A DNA stretch of 36,548 nt from a virus. Below the pieces are notes generated by a model. That model was not told the DNA's origin and made no database searches. It saw only the letters and a list, made by a program, of their open reading frames with translations. The stretch covers positions 1 to 36,548 of IMG/VR virus record IMGVR_UViG_3300020469_000116. The stretch is one strand, 5' to 3'. This document shows positions 24,031 to 32,979 of this stretch, piece after piece. Made by a program: the position numbers and the translations under genes. Every line of letters begins with the position of its first letter. The first letter of the stretch is position 1.

Positions 24031-25398
24031 TTATTCAAGTTTGAATTTCTTAGCAATATTTTTAAGATTGCCTACAATTTCTTCTCCTTCAAGAAGTCTC
24101 TTCTCAAGATCAACATTTGCTGCATCACCAACTTCCTTAAGAACATTGGGTGTATTAGACGCTGTAAGGAAATCTTGTTTCAGTTGCTCCATGTACATAG
24201 CAGTAGAATTAGCAATACCTTTGATTGTTTGCTCATCTGGTATATCTGGGTGAGTTGGTATAGTATCACCCACTAATGCAGCTAACTTATCACTAGAGAA
24301 ATTACCAATAGTAGCAGCAGCACCCTTACCAACACTTCCAGTACCAATCATCTTAGTAAGACCTGTAAGAGCATTACCACCTGGTTTGACACCTAAAGCA
24401 CCTGCTGCAGATGCTGTTAGAGTTTCTATATTACCAGTCAATACTTTATTACCAATACCTTGAATAGTATCCATTGCTCCACCAACGCCAGGTAATTGTC
24501 CACCAAGGAATTTTTTACCAGCATTAGCAATTGTCTCAGATCCAGATATCTTATCCAATCCACTAAGACCTAATGCACTTTTAACTGGATCGTTAATACC
24601 ACCTTTAACTTGATTTACTAGATCACCTGCACCTGCACCTTTTAACACATCTCCCAAATTATCCCCAAGTTTACCTGACAATAAGTTAGATGCTTTTTGT
24701 AATGGTCCGACAAGTTTTGATGCCATCGCTTTTTCTACATTTTCTATAGCATCTATTGCACCAGTTTGATCACTAATACCCAAGTCTTCAAGACTAAATC
24801 CATATCCTTTTAATGCTCCACCAGCAACACCATCAAAACCACCTGGTGCTGCACCTGGTTTTGTATTTTGAGATTTAGGATCAAATACTTTTGCTAAAGT
24901 ACTATCAGGTATAAAACTATTCTTAACAACTTTTGCCCCATAAGTTTCGGGAACCATGTTCCCTCTCTTTGCTTGAACTTGTGCAGTGTTTGCTTTGACA
25001 TAGAAACGACCCACACCAGGATGTAAATTAATATTTCTACCAGCATTCATATCAATATCTCTTTCAGCATTGAACATAAAGTCCTTTGCATTCATTCTAA
25101 TTCTACCCCTAGGAGCACTTATGGTAATGTCTCCAGTAGCTGCACATACTCTAATATCAATATTATTTGGATCATTCTTATCACCAGCATTAATTTCTAT
25201 AGACTTATCACATGCTATTCTACCAAGACCTGACCCATGACCATGAGCAATTAGGAATACTTCACCGTTATCATTAGATGAGTATATCTTAGTAGGTTCT
25301 GGACCATCTCTACCAACCCTAGGGCTGCCAGTTTCTATACGGAAATGTCCTCCCCGTGAATCTATAATTCTTCTTGCCCAAGTGGATTCTGCTGCCAT
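24031..25398 (-). CDS. beta-helix baseplate protein (gp5 C-terminal-like)
   Basis: 455 aa from ATG 25398 (MAAESTWARRIIDSRGGHFR), four bases after the gp5 stop; the frame is open further into gp5 but that is only overlap. Residues 65-140 hold regular short repeats (SIEINAG, ITISAPRGRIRMNAKDFMFN, then DIDMNAGRNINLHPGVG) like the triple-stranded beta-helix of T4 gp5/VgrG spikes. The rest is Gly/Ala/Leu-rich with repeated small helices (LVGPLQKASNLLSGKLGDNL). T4 has the needle as the C-terminus of gp5; here it seems to be a separate gene. It probably forms or caps the spike. Confidence 0.75.
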   Translation of the reverse strand: MAAESTWARRIIDSRGGHFRIETGSPRVGRDGPEPTKIYSSNDNGEVFLIAHGHGSGLGRIACDKSIEINAGDKNDPNNIDIRVCAATGDITISAPRGRIRMNAKDFMFNAERDIDMNAGRNINLHPGVGRFYVKANTAQVQAKRGNMVPETYGAKVVKNSFIPDSTLAKVFDPKSQNTKPGAAPGGFDGVAGGALKGYGFSLEDLGISDQTGAIDAIENVEKAMASKLVGPLQKASNLLSGKLGDNLGDVLKGAGAGDLVNQVKGGINDPVKSALGLSGLDKISGSETIANAGKKFLGGQLPGVGGAMDTIQGIGNKVLTGNIETLTASAAGALGVKPGGNALTGLTKMIGTGSVGKGAAATIGNFSSDKLAALVGDTIPTHPDIPDEQTIKGIANSTAMYMEQLKQDFLTASNTPNVLKEVGDAANVDLEKRLLEGEEIVGNLKNIAKKFKLE

Positions 25399-25402
25399 AG
25401 TA

Positions 25403-27760
25403 TTATCCTGAACAGTCGATGACCGTAATAACTCCTTGTTGAGCCTCTGGTGGTATTTCACCAAAGACAGGTCTAAGGACTGCACCCGATCCAGTTGGAG
25501 ATATAATTTTTATAACTGGTGGAACGCTGTACTTAAGAATATTTAGAACCCTTACAGCCTCGATTCCTCCTGTATCTGGATTAACTACAAGATCAAATAC
25601 AGGTCTATCAGAAAGATTTTGCAACTGAACTCTTTCACCTGTTGGAACCAAACTAGTATATGGATCAGGAATTAGCTCTGGATTATAATCTGGATCATCT
25701 GGATCTGTTATTGTTGTAGTAATAGGTGTACCAATTCCAACATCAGGATCTGGGAATCCTGTTGGGAATTCAGTAACAAAGATAGTTTCATCAATCGTAT
25801 CTCCTGGAACATATCCAGTACCAGGATCTTCAACAAATACAGTAGTCAATCCAACATTCTCTGGAGGATCTGTAACAACTGGATATCCCTCACCAACAGT
25901 ATCAATAACAACAGCACCAATTGTACCTTCAGGAGTAAGCACAGCATGACCATGAGCACCGTAACCTTGACCACATTTATCAGCAAATCTAATAGCAGGA
26001 GGTGATTTATAATTCATACCAGGAACTTTTATATCTACACCAATAATACTTGCAGTCTTACTAATACCTTCTGCGATTCCACCCAAACCACTATTCTCAA
26101 TAGTTTTGCCAAGTACAACATTTCCAATAGCACCAAATCCACCACCACCAAATATCTCTATTTGAGGGTTACCACAATTCTTCTTACCACCACTACATGA
26201 TCCACCACCACTAAGATCATCAATTAAACCTGATATTCTATTAGCAGTACCGAGAGTTTTACTTATACCAGGAGGTATAAGATTACCAAACTGACTGGTA
26301 ACAGCACCTTTTATTAAACTAGTAGGATCAGATACAGCATTTACTATATTTTGTACATCACCAAGAGCACCTTGTATACCACTTGTTAAATCACCTAGTC
26401 CACCAGACAACCCAGTTAATCCACTAGCTAATCCACCAAGACCACCACCACCTTTAGCACTCTTCTGCATTTGACTAGAAAGATAATTAAATGGATCAGC
26501 ACCTTTCTCCATTGGTCCACCAGCAATCTCAAATTTCTTGACTGGAGGACACTTATCTTTATTTGTCTGTCCACAATCCAAGAACCCAGAGAAATCTTCC
26601 AATACAAATGCAGAACTTCTTAAAAATTCAGCAATGTCAATACCTGGAGATAATATATCACCTAATCCACTTAAAGGAGATTTCAACCCATCTCCAATAC
26701 CATTAACCATATTACCTAAAAACTTACTGACAAAATTAGCAGAGACGCAACCTGCCATTCCAAGACCTGAAGCAAGAAGGTCTTTTAACATATCAGATAC
26801 AGTACCTCTTAAACCTTCAACTACCTTATTACCAACACAAGATAAAGCATTCTCTGCATTTTTAATTGCAGGTACTTGTGAAACTTGTGAAGCAACACCA
26901 GCAGCATGTGCTGAAGCATATGATTGAGGGGAATTACCCATCTGAGCAAATACTTTACCAAAAGTATCTTCATATACCTTATCTAATCCCTTTTGCAGTT
27001 GTGGTTCAAGGAAGTCATATGTAGCATCCATCATACGACCAACAAATCCATTAGCCATTGACTCTACTTGATCAGCAACAGCATCAATCTCTGCCTCAAG
27101 TTTCATACCAGTTAATGATAGATCTTCAACTCTCTGTGCCAAATCTTCAACTGCCTGTGCCATTCTAGACACAGAGTTAGTAGTACAAGTATCTGGAGCA
27201 ACTACAGGTCTACCAGCACCTGACTGATCTACATTCTTACCTTTAGTAGCACTAGAGTTAGTAGGATTTGATTTCTTATTCTGTTCACCACTTTGATCTG
27301 GTAAACCTTCCTCATTAACTTCTGTTTTTGGATTAACTGGTGTATTATCAGTGAATGCAGAACCAGGTTTAAATTTACCTTTCAAATCTGAGTTCTGATC
27401 CATGCCATTAGCATGTCCAAAATGCCCTAAAATTGCAGGAACCTGTCCTTCATCACCATCTAAGAAGAAACCAAATACTACATCACCCTGCTGCAAACAA
27501 GTTGTTGTAGTATAGTTAGCAGCACCACTACCAGCTGTGTTAGGTAATAGTGCAATTGCCCAAGGTAGATCCTCATCAGTAACATCATCCGTAAAAGGAT
27601 GATATCCCATAATTCTAACTTTATACCTATAACTCCATCCTTCGCCATCATCCGTTTGATCAGCCTGAGCTTCCCTAGGAGCAACCTGACCGATCCACCA
27701 ACGGAATCCATCCCTGCCTAAAAATTGACTGTTACCTAGTAAAGACTCTTCTATACTCAT
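25403..27760 (-). CDS. 5: baseplate hub protein gp5 (OB-fold, no lysozyme domain seen)
   Basis: 785 aa. Residues 18-115 match the gp5 N-terminal OB fold: FRWWIGQVAPRE, YRYKVRIMGYHP, LPWAIALLPNT and the strand GDVVFGFFLDGDEGQVPAILGHFGH. In T4 this fold is followed by a lysozyme domain that cuts peptidoglycan during injection; here I find no E-8aa-D-5aa-T catalytic pattern, and the region after the OB fold is a Ser/Gln-rich linker, a long coiled coil (MAQAVEDLAQRVEDL, 200-240), Gly/Leu-rich stretches, and a Pro/Asp-rich C-terminus. Its stop overlaps nothing and the beta-helix protein follows after four bases. Murein cleavage may have passed to the M15 domain encoded upstream. Confidence 0.85.
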   Translation of the reverse strand: MSIEESLLGNSQFLGRDGFRWWIGQVAPREAQADQTDDGEGWSYRYKVRIMGYHPFTDDVTDEDLPWAIALLPNTAGSGAANYTTTTCLQQGDVVFGFFLDGDEGQVPAILGHFGHANGMDQNSDLKGKFKPGSAFTDNTPVNPKTEVNEEGLPDQSGEQNKKSNPTNSSATKGKNVDQSGAGRPVVAPDTCTTNSVSRMAQAVEDLAQRVEDLSLTGMKLEAEIDAVADQVESMANGFVGRMMDATYDFLEPQLQKGLDKVYEDTFGKVFAQMGNSPQSYASAHAAGVASQVSQVPAIKNAENALSCVGNKVVEGLRGTVSDMLKDLLASGLGMAGCVSANFVSKFLGNMVNGIGDGLKSPLSGLGDILSPGIDIAEFLRSSAFVLEDFSGFLDCGQTNKDKCPPVKKFEIAGGPMEKGADPFNYLSSQMQKSAKGGGGLGGLASGLTGLSGGLGDLTSGIQGALGDVQNIVNAVSDPTSLIKGAVTSQFGNLIPPGISKTLGTANRISGLIDDLSGGGSCSGGKKNCGNPQIEIFGGGGFGAIGNVVLGKTIENSGLGGIAEGISKTASIIGVDIKVPGMNYKSPPAIRFADKCGQGYGAHGHAVLTPEGTIGAVVIDTVGEGYPVVTDPPENVGLTTVFVEDPGTGYVPGDTIDETIFVTEFPTGFPDPDVGIGTPITTTITDPDDPDYNPELIPDPYTSLVPTGERVQLQNLSDRPVFDLVVNPDTGGIEAVRVLNILKYSVPPVIKIISPTGSGAVLRPVFGEIPPEAQQGVITVIDCSG

Positions 27761-28029
27761 TAGTCGTCATATACTCTGCATTCCAGAGAATCTGGGTGGT
27801 TATCACAATAAACTTCTAAATGCTTATCCTCATGGCGTGTGTGCCAATCGTTTATCTTACCTTCATTAGGTACGACTTCTTCTTCTGTGTGATCATGGAA
27901 AGCATCGTTATGCATTTCCAAATCCTTTTCAGTATATTCAATCATGCCATGATTGACATGCTCTTTATGATCCTTAGGATCTATATAAACTTCGTGATCT
28001 AAATCATGCTTTGGGGTTTCGGTTGCCAT
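27760..28029 (-). CDS. histidine-rich acidic small protein
   Basis: 89 aa with 12 His and many Asp/Glu (HDLDHEVYIDPKDHKEHVNH, then NDAFHDHTEEE, DWHTRHEDKHLEVYC). This could bind divalent metals. The end YCDNHPDSLECRVYDD has two Cys. It sits between the gp27-like hub and gp5 genes with a TAATG join to gp5, so a baseplate accessory or chaperone role is inferred. No family recognised. Confidence 0.75.
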   Translation of the reverse strand: MATETPKHDLDHEVYIDPKDHKEHVNHGMIEYTEKDLEMHNDAFHDHTEEEVVPNEGKINDWHTRHEDKHLEVYCDNHPDSLECRVYDD

Positions 28030-28030
28030 G

Positions 28031-29329
28031 TTAGTCTCCTGGAGTATCCCTGATAACTTTCAGAGCTGAATAGGACTTGTTACCACGCATGTAGTGACTA
28101 ATTTCCTTAATAATATATAGACCACTTTGGGTATGGTCTATATCATCTTCAGCACTGACTTGTGGGAATGTACACTTAATTATATCACCAGCTTCCAAAT
28201 ATGGATTAAGTGCCACTGTCATTGTCATGACTTCAGTAAATATTGAAGCATATCTAGAAATAGACTGTCCAATATCTTCAACATGATCTTGATTAACAGT
28301 AGTTGAAGCAGCAGCTACATTTACATCAGCAATCTCTTCTAAAGTTCCACAAGCATAAACTCCCGAAACGATCCTATGTGCCATTTCTGGGTTGGGAATT
28401 TTTTTCGGGTCTGCTGTATCTGAAATCTCATTTTCCTCTGTACCTAGAGATTCCTGTCCTTCTGGTTTGAATACAGATTGACTAGGATTTGTAAACTCAA
28501 ATGTATATGGATTAAAATATATCCTATAAGTAGAATACTCACCACCCCTTTGAGCTGCCATCACATTATTATTATGCTGAGTGCTATATGATAGAATTTT
28601 CTGGAAGGATGCTTCAGGATTTTCTAATCCCTCATTTTTACGATTAAAAACATACTCTTCTGAAATTTCTTTATCTTTAATAATAGATTCAATAGATTTA
28701 AATTTTATACCAGATTTTGTTTGCCATAAAAAGAAACCAGCACTCTTGCTATTTGCACCTTCAGGAATTGCCCTAGCACATAAACCAGGAATAAGTGTAA
28801 ATGGTTTCCTCATATTACCAATAAAATTAACTTTATTCTGAGCTTTCTCAATATCATCTGTTTCATATTCACACTCAAGGATATCAAGAAAATCTGTTAT
28901 AACTTCATCAATTCTTTTTTGCTTATACTTCTTAATTATCCTTTTATTTAAATTTGCAATTCCTTCTTTAGATACTAAATGTAATGTGAAAAGTTCTTTT
29001 TGTTTTTCCTGTATATAATCAGTAACATGATTAACATACATCTCAAGTTCTAAACGACCAGGACTTTCTTCTCTTTGCTCTTCAATAGGAGTAGTAAAAT
29101 GCATTTTTACTTGCTCTCCACCTTGAATAGGAAGACTATTATAGACTCCGTTACCAGAGGCGGTGACTTGCATCACAGCAGTAATAACTGGAGACATTAA
29201 ATCCTCAAAATACTGAAATTGTATAATTCCTTGTCTTAAATCAACAGCTGATTTTGGATTATCTTCACCCCCAAGTGGGTAAATTTCTGCGATCTCAAAA
29301 GTTGTTCCTTGGGTTGGATTTGCTGGCAT
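28031..29329 (-). CDS. baseplate hub protein, gp27-like
   Basis: 432 aa. The N-terminus (FEIAEIYPLGG, then LRQGIIQFQYFEDLMSPVIT, LPIQGGEQVKMHF) follows the pattern of gp27-type hub proteins, where FEDLxSP and GGExVxI mark the first tail-tube-like domain. A helical central part (IANLNKRIIKKYKQKRIDEV) and beta-rich C-terminus (EAGDIIKCTFPQVSAE, YIIKEISHYM) complete the two-domain layout. T4 gp27 is 391 aa, forms the trimer that holds gp5, and is likewise encoded near the tape measure. Overlaps the upstream M15-bearing gene by TAATG. Assignment is by pattern and synteny. Confidence 0.65.
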   Translation of the reverse strand: MPANPTQGTTFEIAEIYPLGGEDNPKSAVDLRQGIIQFQYFEDLMSPVITAVMQVTASGNGVYNSLPIQGGEQVKMHFTTPIEEQREESPGRLELEMYVNHVTDYIQEKQKELFTLHLVSKEGIANLNKRIIKKYKQKRIDEVITDFLDILECEYETDDIEKAQNKVNFIGNMRKPFTLIPGLCARAIPEGANSKSAGFFLWQTKSGIKFKSIESIIKDKEISEEYVFNRKNEGLENPEASFQKILSYSTQHNNNVMAAQRGGEYSTYRIYFNPYTFEFTNPSQSVFKPEGQESLGTEENEISDTADPKKIPNPEMAHRIVSGVYACGTLEEIADVNVAAASTTVNQDHVEDIGQSISRYASIFTEVMTMTVALNPYLEAGDIIKCTFPQVSAEDDIDHTQSGLYIIKEISHYMRGNKSYSALKVIRDTPGD

Positions 29330-31014
29330 TATGTGTAGAGAGTATTGATTGTATTGACCATGCCTAGGATAGATCCACTAGATACAACTTCCGTTGTACC
29401 TACTCCACCATCATTGACTCCTGTATTGGCAGGAGGTGTCATTTTAGTAATAGTATTTATTGGTATAGGAACAGTGGTTTTATTACTACCCTTTTTAATA
29501 GATGCTACCTTTTCACCAGTATTCATATTACTTTGCATCCAATTATTTCTTCCTGGTTGTATCCAATGTTTATTATCTGGGTTACCTCCCATAAAATCAA
29601 AGTGAACAGGATCATTAGGATCAGTATTCCATCTCCAACCATACTTAGATCCATTCTTCTTCAACCAGTTCCACTCAGGAGTTCCTGCAGCTAAATCAAC
29701 TGCCCAACCTTGAACATGAGGAGATTTATCAACAGGGGCAGGTGTCATTGAATTTGGATCTGCAATTATTTGTCTTTGCTTCTCTGGTGATCTATATGAT
29801 GATGTAACTGCATTAGTTAAATCAATACCATCTTCTGCTGCTGCTCTAAGAACTTTAGTCCATCCTCTTGCAGCATCAGGGTTTAGTATAATCTTACGAC
29901 TATACATATCCATTCCTAAACCTGATGGTGTAACTACTTTCTTTTTCTCACCACCACTATCACCTTTCTTCACATTAACTTTTACTTCTTTCGGAACTTC
30001 TTCTTTTTTTTCTGGATATGTGCTACCACCTTTACCATCGCCAGGAATAAATCCACCAAGACCTGGCATTCCCCTAGGATATGTCTTTCCATCAAAGGTG
30101 ATTGTTGATAGATCTGATTTTATAGTGCTTGTAACAGTTTCTATTTCGGTCTTTACTACAGGTTCAACCTGTGGATTCTCTTCAACCTTAGGTTTACTGC
30201 CGTTAGGATCAACACCACCTTCTTTACTCTTTATCTCACCTTCCATATTTTTATGGAGTTGTTTATGACCAGACATATCCAATCCTTTATCTGGTTTGTC
30301 ACCAGAAGAATGAGCTTTTTCATCTGTATCATGAAGTGGGATATCACCGTCACCTCTATCATTAGCAAACTTAGCAATAGCAGCTTTTGTATCCTCAATA
30401 TTTTTATCTAAATCCTCCCTTGTTTTTTTAAGATCATCCTCTATATTTTTAAATTCTTCTATTGTTTTATCACTATCCTTAGGAATATTATCCTCACCTT
30501 TAAAAGCTTTTGTTATCTTTGCTGCTGTATCATAAACACCAACCAACGCTGTACTTATAGCAGTCCATACTTTCTTAGCACCTTCAAAAAATCCTTTTAA
30601 TTTCTTTACCATACCATCGATCCATTCAAAAAGTTGAGGTATTTTGTTTAAGAACCACCCAACAAATATCCAAGAGGCAGCAGCTAATACTCTCTGGAAT
30701 ATATTTCCTGTTTTTTTCTTTATACTTTGACCAAAAGAAACCTTAGATTCTTTAGGTTTACTCTCAAGTTCTTTCTCTTTATCTGCTTGATTCTTAGCAC
30801 TTAATAATCTAGCAGATTGTATTTTTTTATCTGCATTTATCTTTTCTTTTTGTGCTAATCTATCTTTAAATGAATTTTTGATTCCTTGTGATGTTTGTTT
30901 AATAGCACTGACACCAAAAGAAATAATATTAAAAGCTTCTCCCACAGGAATCAACCTATTAGGATCAATCTTTTCATCATAAGATTTTGACATTCTATCT
31001 ACAGTATCAGGCAT
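29329..31014 (-). CDS. tape-measure-like tail protein with M15 metallopeptidase domain
   Basis: 561 aa from ATG 31014 (a GTG at 31017 is possible and has AGGG six bases upstream). Parts: a charged coiled-coil N-terminus; a KKKTGNIFQRVLAAASWIFV segment at 100-119 also found in the next gene upstream; helical linkers (190-215); a Lys/Pro/Gly-rich spacer (235-360); then a D,D-carboxypeptidase/endolysin-type M15 domain at about 370-490 with SSYRSPEKQRQ, SPHVQGWAVDL (zinc ligands H433, D440) and DPVHFDF (H471). D468 stands where a catalytic Glu is usual. It probably cleaves peptidoglycan cross-links during tail penetration. The last residues are Thr/Val-rich. Confidence 0.85.
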   Translation of the reverse strand: MPDTVDRMSKSYDEKIDPNRLIPVGEAFNIISFGVSAIKQTSQGIKNSFKDRLAQKEKINADKKIQSARLLSAKNQADKEKELESKPKESKVSFGQSIKKKTGNIFQRVLAAASWIFVGWFLNKIPQLFEWIDGMVKKLKGFFEGAKKVWTAISTALVGVYDTAAKITKAFKGEDNIPKDSDKTIEEFKNIEDDLKKTREDLDKNIEDTKAAIAKFANDRGDGDIPLHDTDEKAHSSGDKPDKGLDMSGHKQLHKNMEGEIKSKEGGVDPNGSKPKVEENPQVEPVVKTEIETVTSTIKSDLSTITFDGKTYPRGMPGLGGFIPGDGKGGSTYPEKKEEVPKEVKVNVKKGDSGGEKKKVVTPSGLGMDMYSRKIILNPDAARGWTKVLRAAAEDGIDLTNAVTSSYRSPEKQRQIIADPNSMTPAPVDKSPHVQGWAVDLAAGTPEWNWLKKNGSKYGWRWNTDPNDPVHFDFMGGNPDNKHWIQPGRNNWMQSNMNTGEKVASIKKGSNKTTVPIPINTITKMTPPANTGVNDGGVGTTEVVSSGSILGMVNTINTLYT

Positions 31015-31016
31015 CA

Positions 31017-32807
31017 CTAATTACCCTGCTGATAAACATGAGAATAGAAGAATCTATATTCATTACCAATATTTCCAGTGTATAGTGTTGGTATCTCAGA
31101 TGCATCCCCAAGATTCATATCACTAGAAGTATCAATACCATCATTCATTGCTTGTTCAAATGGAACAAATTCAAAATTATTCTCCGAATCCATTAGGTTA
31201 GAAGAAATACTAGAAATTTTCTCATTATTAGCTCCACTACTCATTTCTATTGCAGTCTTAAAGTCAATACCATTATTTAAACTAGAACTAGAGGAATTAT
31301 TATCAATCTTAGTTTCGCCACCATTATTGGTTTTAGGAAGTACTTTAAGTTCACCATCTATAATCTTTGTTTCAAAATTTTCATTATTAAATCCATATTT
31401 TTCTAACTGATTTTCTATCTTTTTAATTTCAGTATTACCAATTTGTCCATGATCAACAATTTCTGATTTAAATTCTGGCATAGTAGCAACATCATCATCA
31501 AATAATTCTGGGAATTCTAATCGCAATCTCTTATGATAGCTAGCTCTAATCTCAAGCTCTTTCGCTTTCCATAATTGATCTTGCATTGACCACCACTTAC
31601 CAGCAGAAGTATCAAATGCACCAGTAAGAGAAATCTTCTTCCAATTTGCACCGCTTATTACACCGTTATCTCTTAATATCTTTGCCTGTTCACGAGCATC
31701 ATTGTAAAACTTTTCCTTTTTAGCTTCAAGATCACTATTCATCTCACCAACCATATCTTCTTTCACTTTCATTAAATTTTGATATTTATTATATCCAGTT
31801 ACCCATGTGTCATATTGATCTTTTCCATATTTCTCTATGATAAAATCTTTATGAGTAGGATCCATTATATTAAGTTTAGTTTGTGCATTTTTATTACCGT
31901 CGCCTGGTTTCCACTCTTTACCTGTTATACTATCTTTACCAAACATCGGAACATTTATATGATTACCATCATCACCAAGAATTAATCCCCCAGTATTAAA
32001 GTTCTTAACATCTAATCCCAAATTCTCAGTACCAGCTCTTAGATTTTTATCAAATGTTTTAAAGTCTCCACCACCTGTAATAGTTTTATCAAGATGCTTA
32101 TAACCAAAGTAACCTGCTACACCAATACCCAGTACAACCCAAGTCCAAGGATTTGCAAGAAGTCCAAGAACTGCTGGTATACCTATCTTAAGACCAGCAA
32201 CAAGCAGTTTCATAGAACCAATAATACCAACAAGATTAACTGCAAGTAATAGACCACCTACAACTGCTAAAGATTTTACTATTTCATCCTTCATCTTATT
32301 GAAGGTTTCCATATCACCATCACCCCATGCAGTCAACATCTTTCCACCCTTATCCAACAACCAACCAGCAAAAACAGCAGATAAAGCATCAAACAACCTT
32401 TGAAAAATATTCTTAGCTGTATCTTTTACTTTTTCTACTGGTTTGACAATCTTTTTTGTCTGTTCTAATTCAAGAAATTTTTCTGCCTTACCTTTCTTAA
32501 GAGCATCTACTTCTCTTTTATTTTTATTCTTCTCATCTATAGCAGATTCTTTATCTGCAACCAATTCTGCTGTTAATGCATCACCTATTGCTTGCAAATT
32601 ATTATTAACTGCAAGAATACCCCTATTAAGTTCAGTAAATTTATCTATGTTTATTCCACCACTACCAGATTCTATCTTGTCTACTCTCTTTTCCAACCCA
32701 ATAACTCTTACCAGAGTCTTCCTTTGCAGACCAAACGACTTTGACATCGTAGAATGACTAGCAAATGATTTATCTTTTTTCTGACCTTCTGGAACTGGTA
32801 AATCCAT
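31017..32807 (-). CDS. tape-measure-like tail protein
   Basis: 596 aa, close to the 590 aa of T4 gp29, the tape measure for a 100-nm tail. It has long coiled coils (residues 60-130), then AKNIFQRLFDALSAVFAGWL at 131-150, shared with the downstream protein, and hydrophobic segments at about 180-196, 200-217 and 222-236 that may form a membrane-inserting part. The C-terminal half is polar, Asn/Ser/Lys-rich. The gene follows directly after gp26 and a 56-aa ORF, where tail-assembly-chaperone genes normally precede the tape measure. Calling it gp29 is inferred from length, helical content and order; sequence similarity to T4 gp29 is not obvious. Confidence 0.7.
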   Translation of the reverse strand: MDLPVPEGQKKDKSFASHSTMSKSFGLQRKTLVRVIGLEKRVDKIESGSGGINIDKFTELNRGILAVNNNLQAIGDALTAELVADKESAIDEKNKNKREVDALKKGKAEKFLELEQTKKIVKPVEKVKDTAKNIFQRLFDALSAVFAGWLLDKGGKMLTAWGDGDMETFNKMKDEIVKSLAVVGGLLLAVNLVGIIGSMKLLVAGLKIGIPAVLGLLANPWTWVVLGIGVAGYFGYKHLDKTITGGGDFKTFDKNLRAGTENLGLDVKNFNTGGLILGDDGNHINVPMFGKDSITGKEWKPGDGNKNAQTKLNIMDPTHKDFIIEKYGKDQYDTWVTGYNKYQNLMKVKEDMVGEMNSDLEAKKEKFYNDAREQAKILRDNGVISGANWKKISLTGAFDTSAGKWWSMQDQLWKAKELEIRASYHKRLRLEFPELFDDDVATMPEFKSEIVDHGQIGNTEIKKIENQLEKYGFNNENFETKIIDGELKVLPKTNNGGETKIDNNSSSSSLNNGIDFKTAIEMSSGANNEKISSISSNLMDSENNFEFVPFEQAMNDGIDTSSDMNLGDASEIPTLYTGNIGNEYRFFYSHVYQQGN

Positions 32808-32977
32808 TACTGTTGTTGTGCTCTAAGATTCTCATCTTCAATATGCTGTTTCAATAAACTAATGTATATTTCCCGTTCCCACGGGATCATATTTTCAATA
32901 TCACTCAAACTATATTTATGATGCTGCATGAGAGCGAAGTTGATCCTGTAATATGCTACAAGATCTTCATGCAACAT
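32807..32977 (-). CDS. 56-aa ORF, candidate tail-assembly-chaperone extension
   Basis: Starts MLHEDLVAYYRINFALMQHH at 32977, two bases after the gp26 stop, and ends TAATG into the tape-measure-like gene. The product is helical with an IPWEREIYISLLKQHIEDEN block; a WERE-x-Y motif with following helix is typical of the second half of tail assembly chaperones (the T part of lambda GT). The frame is -1 relative to gp26 and remains open upstream through the gp26 stop to a T TTT TTC heptamer. It may thus be made both alone and as a 296-aa gp26 fusion. Confidence 0.8.
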   Translation of the reverse strand: MLHEDLVAYYRINFALMQHHKYSLSDIENMIPWEREIYISLLKQHIEDENLRAQQQ

Positions 32978-32979
32978 CG

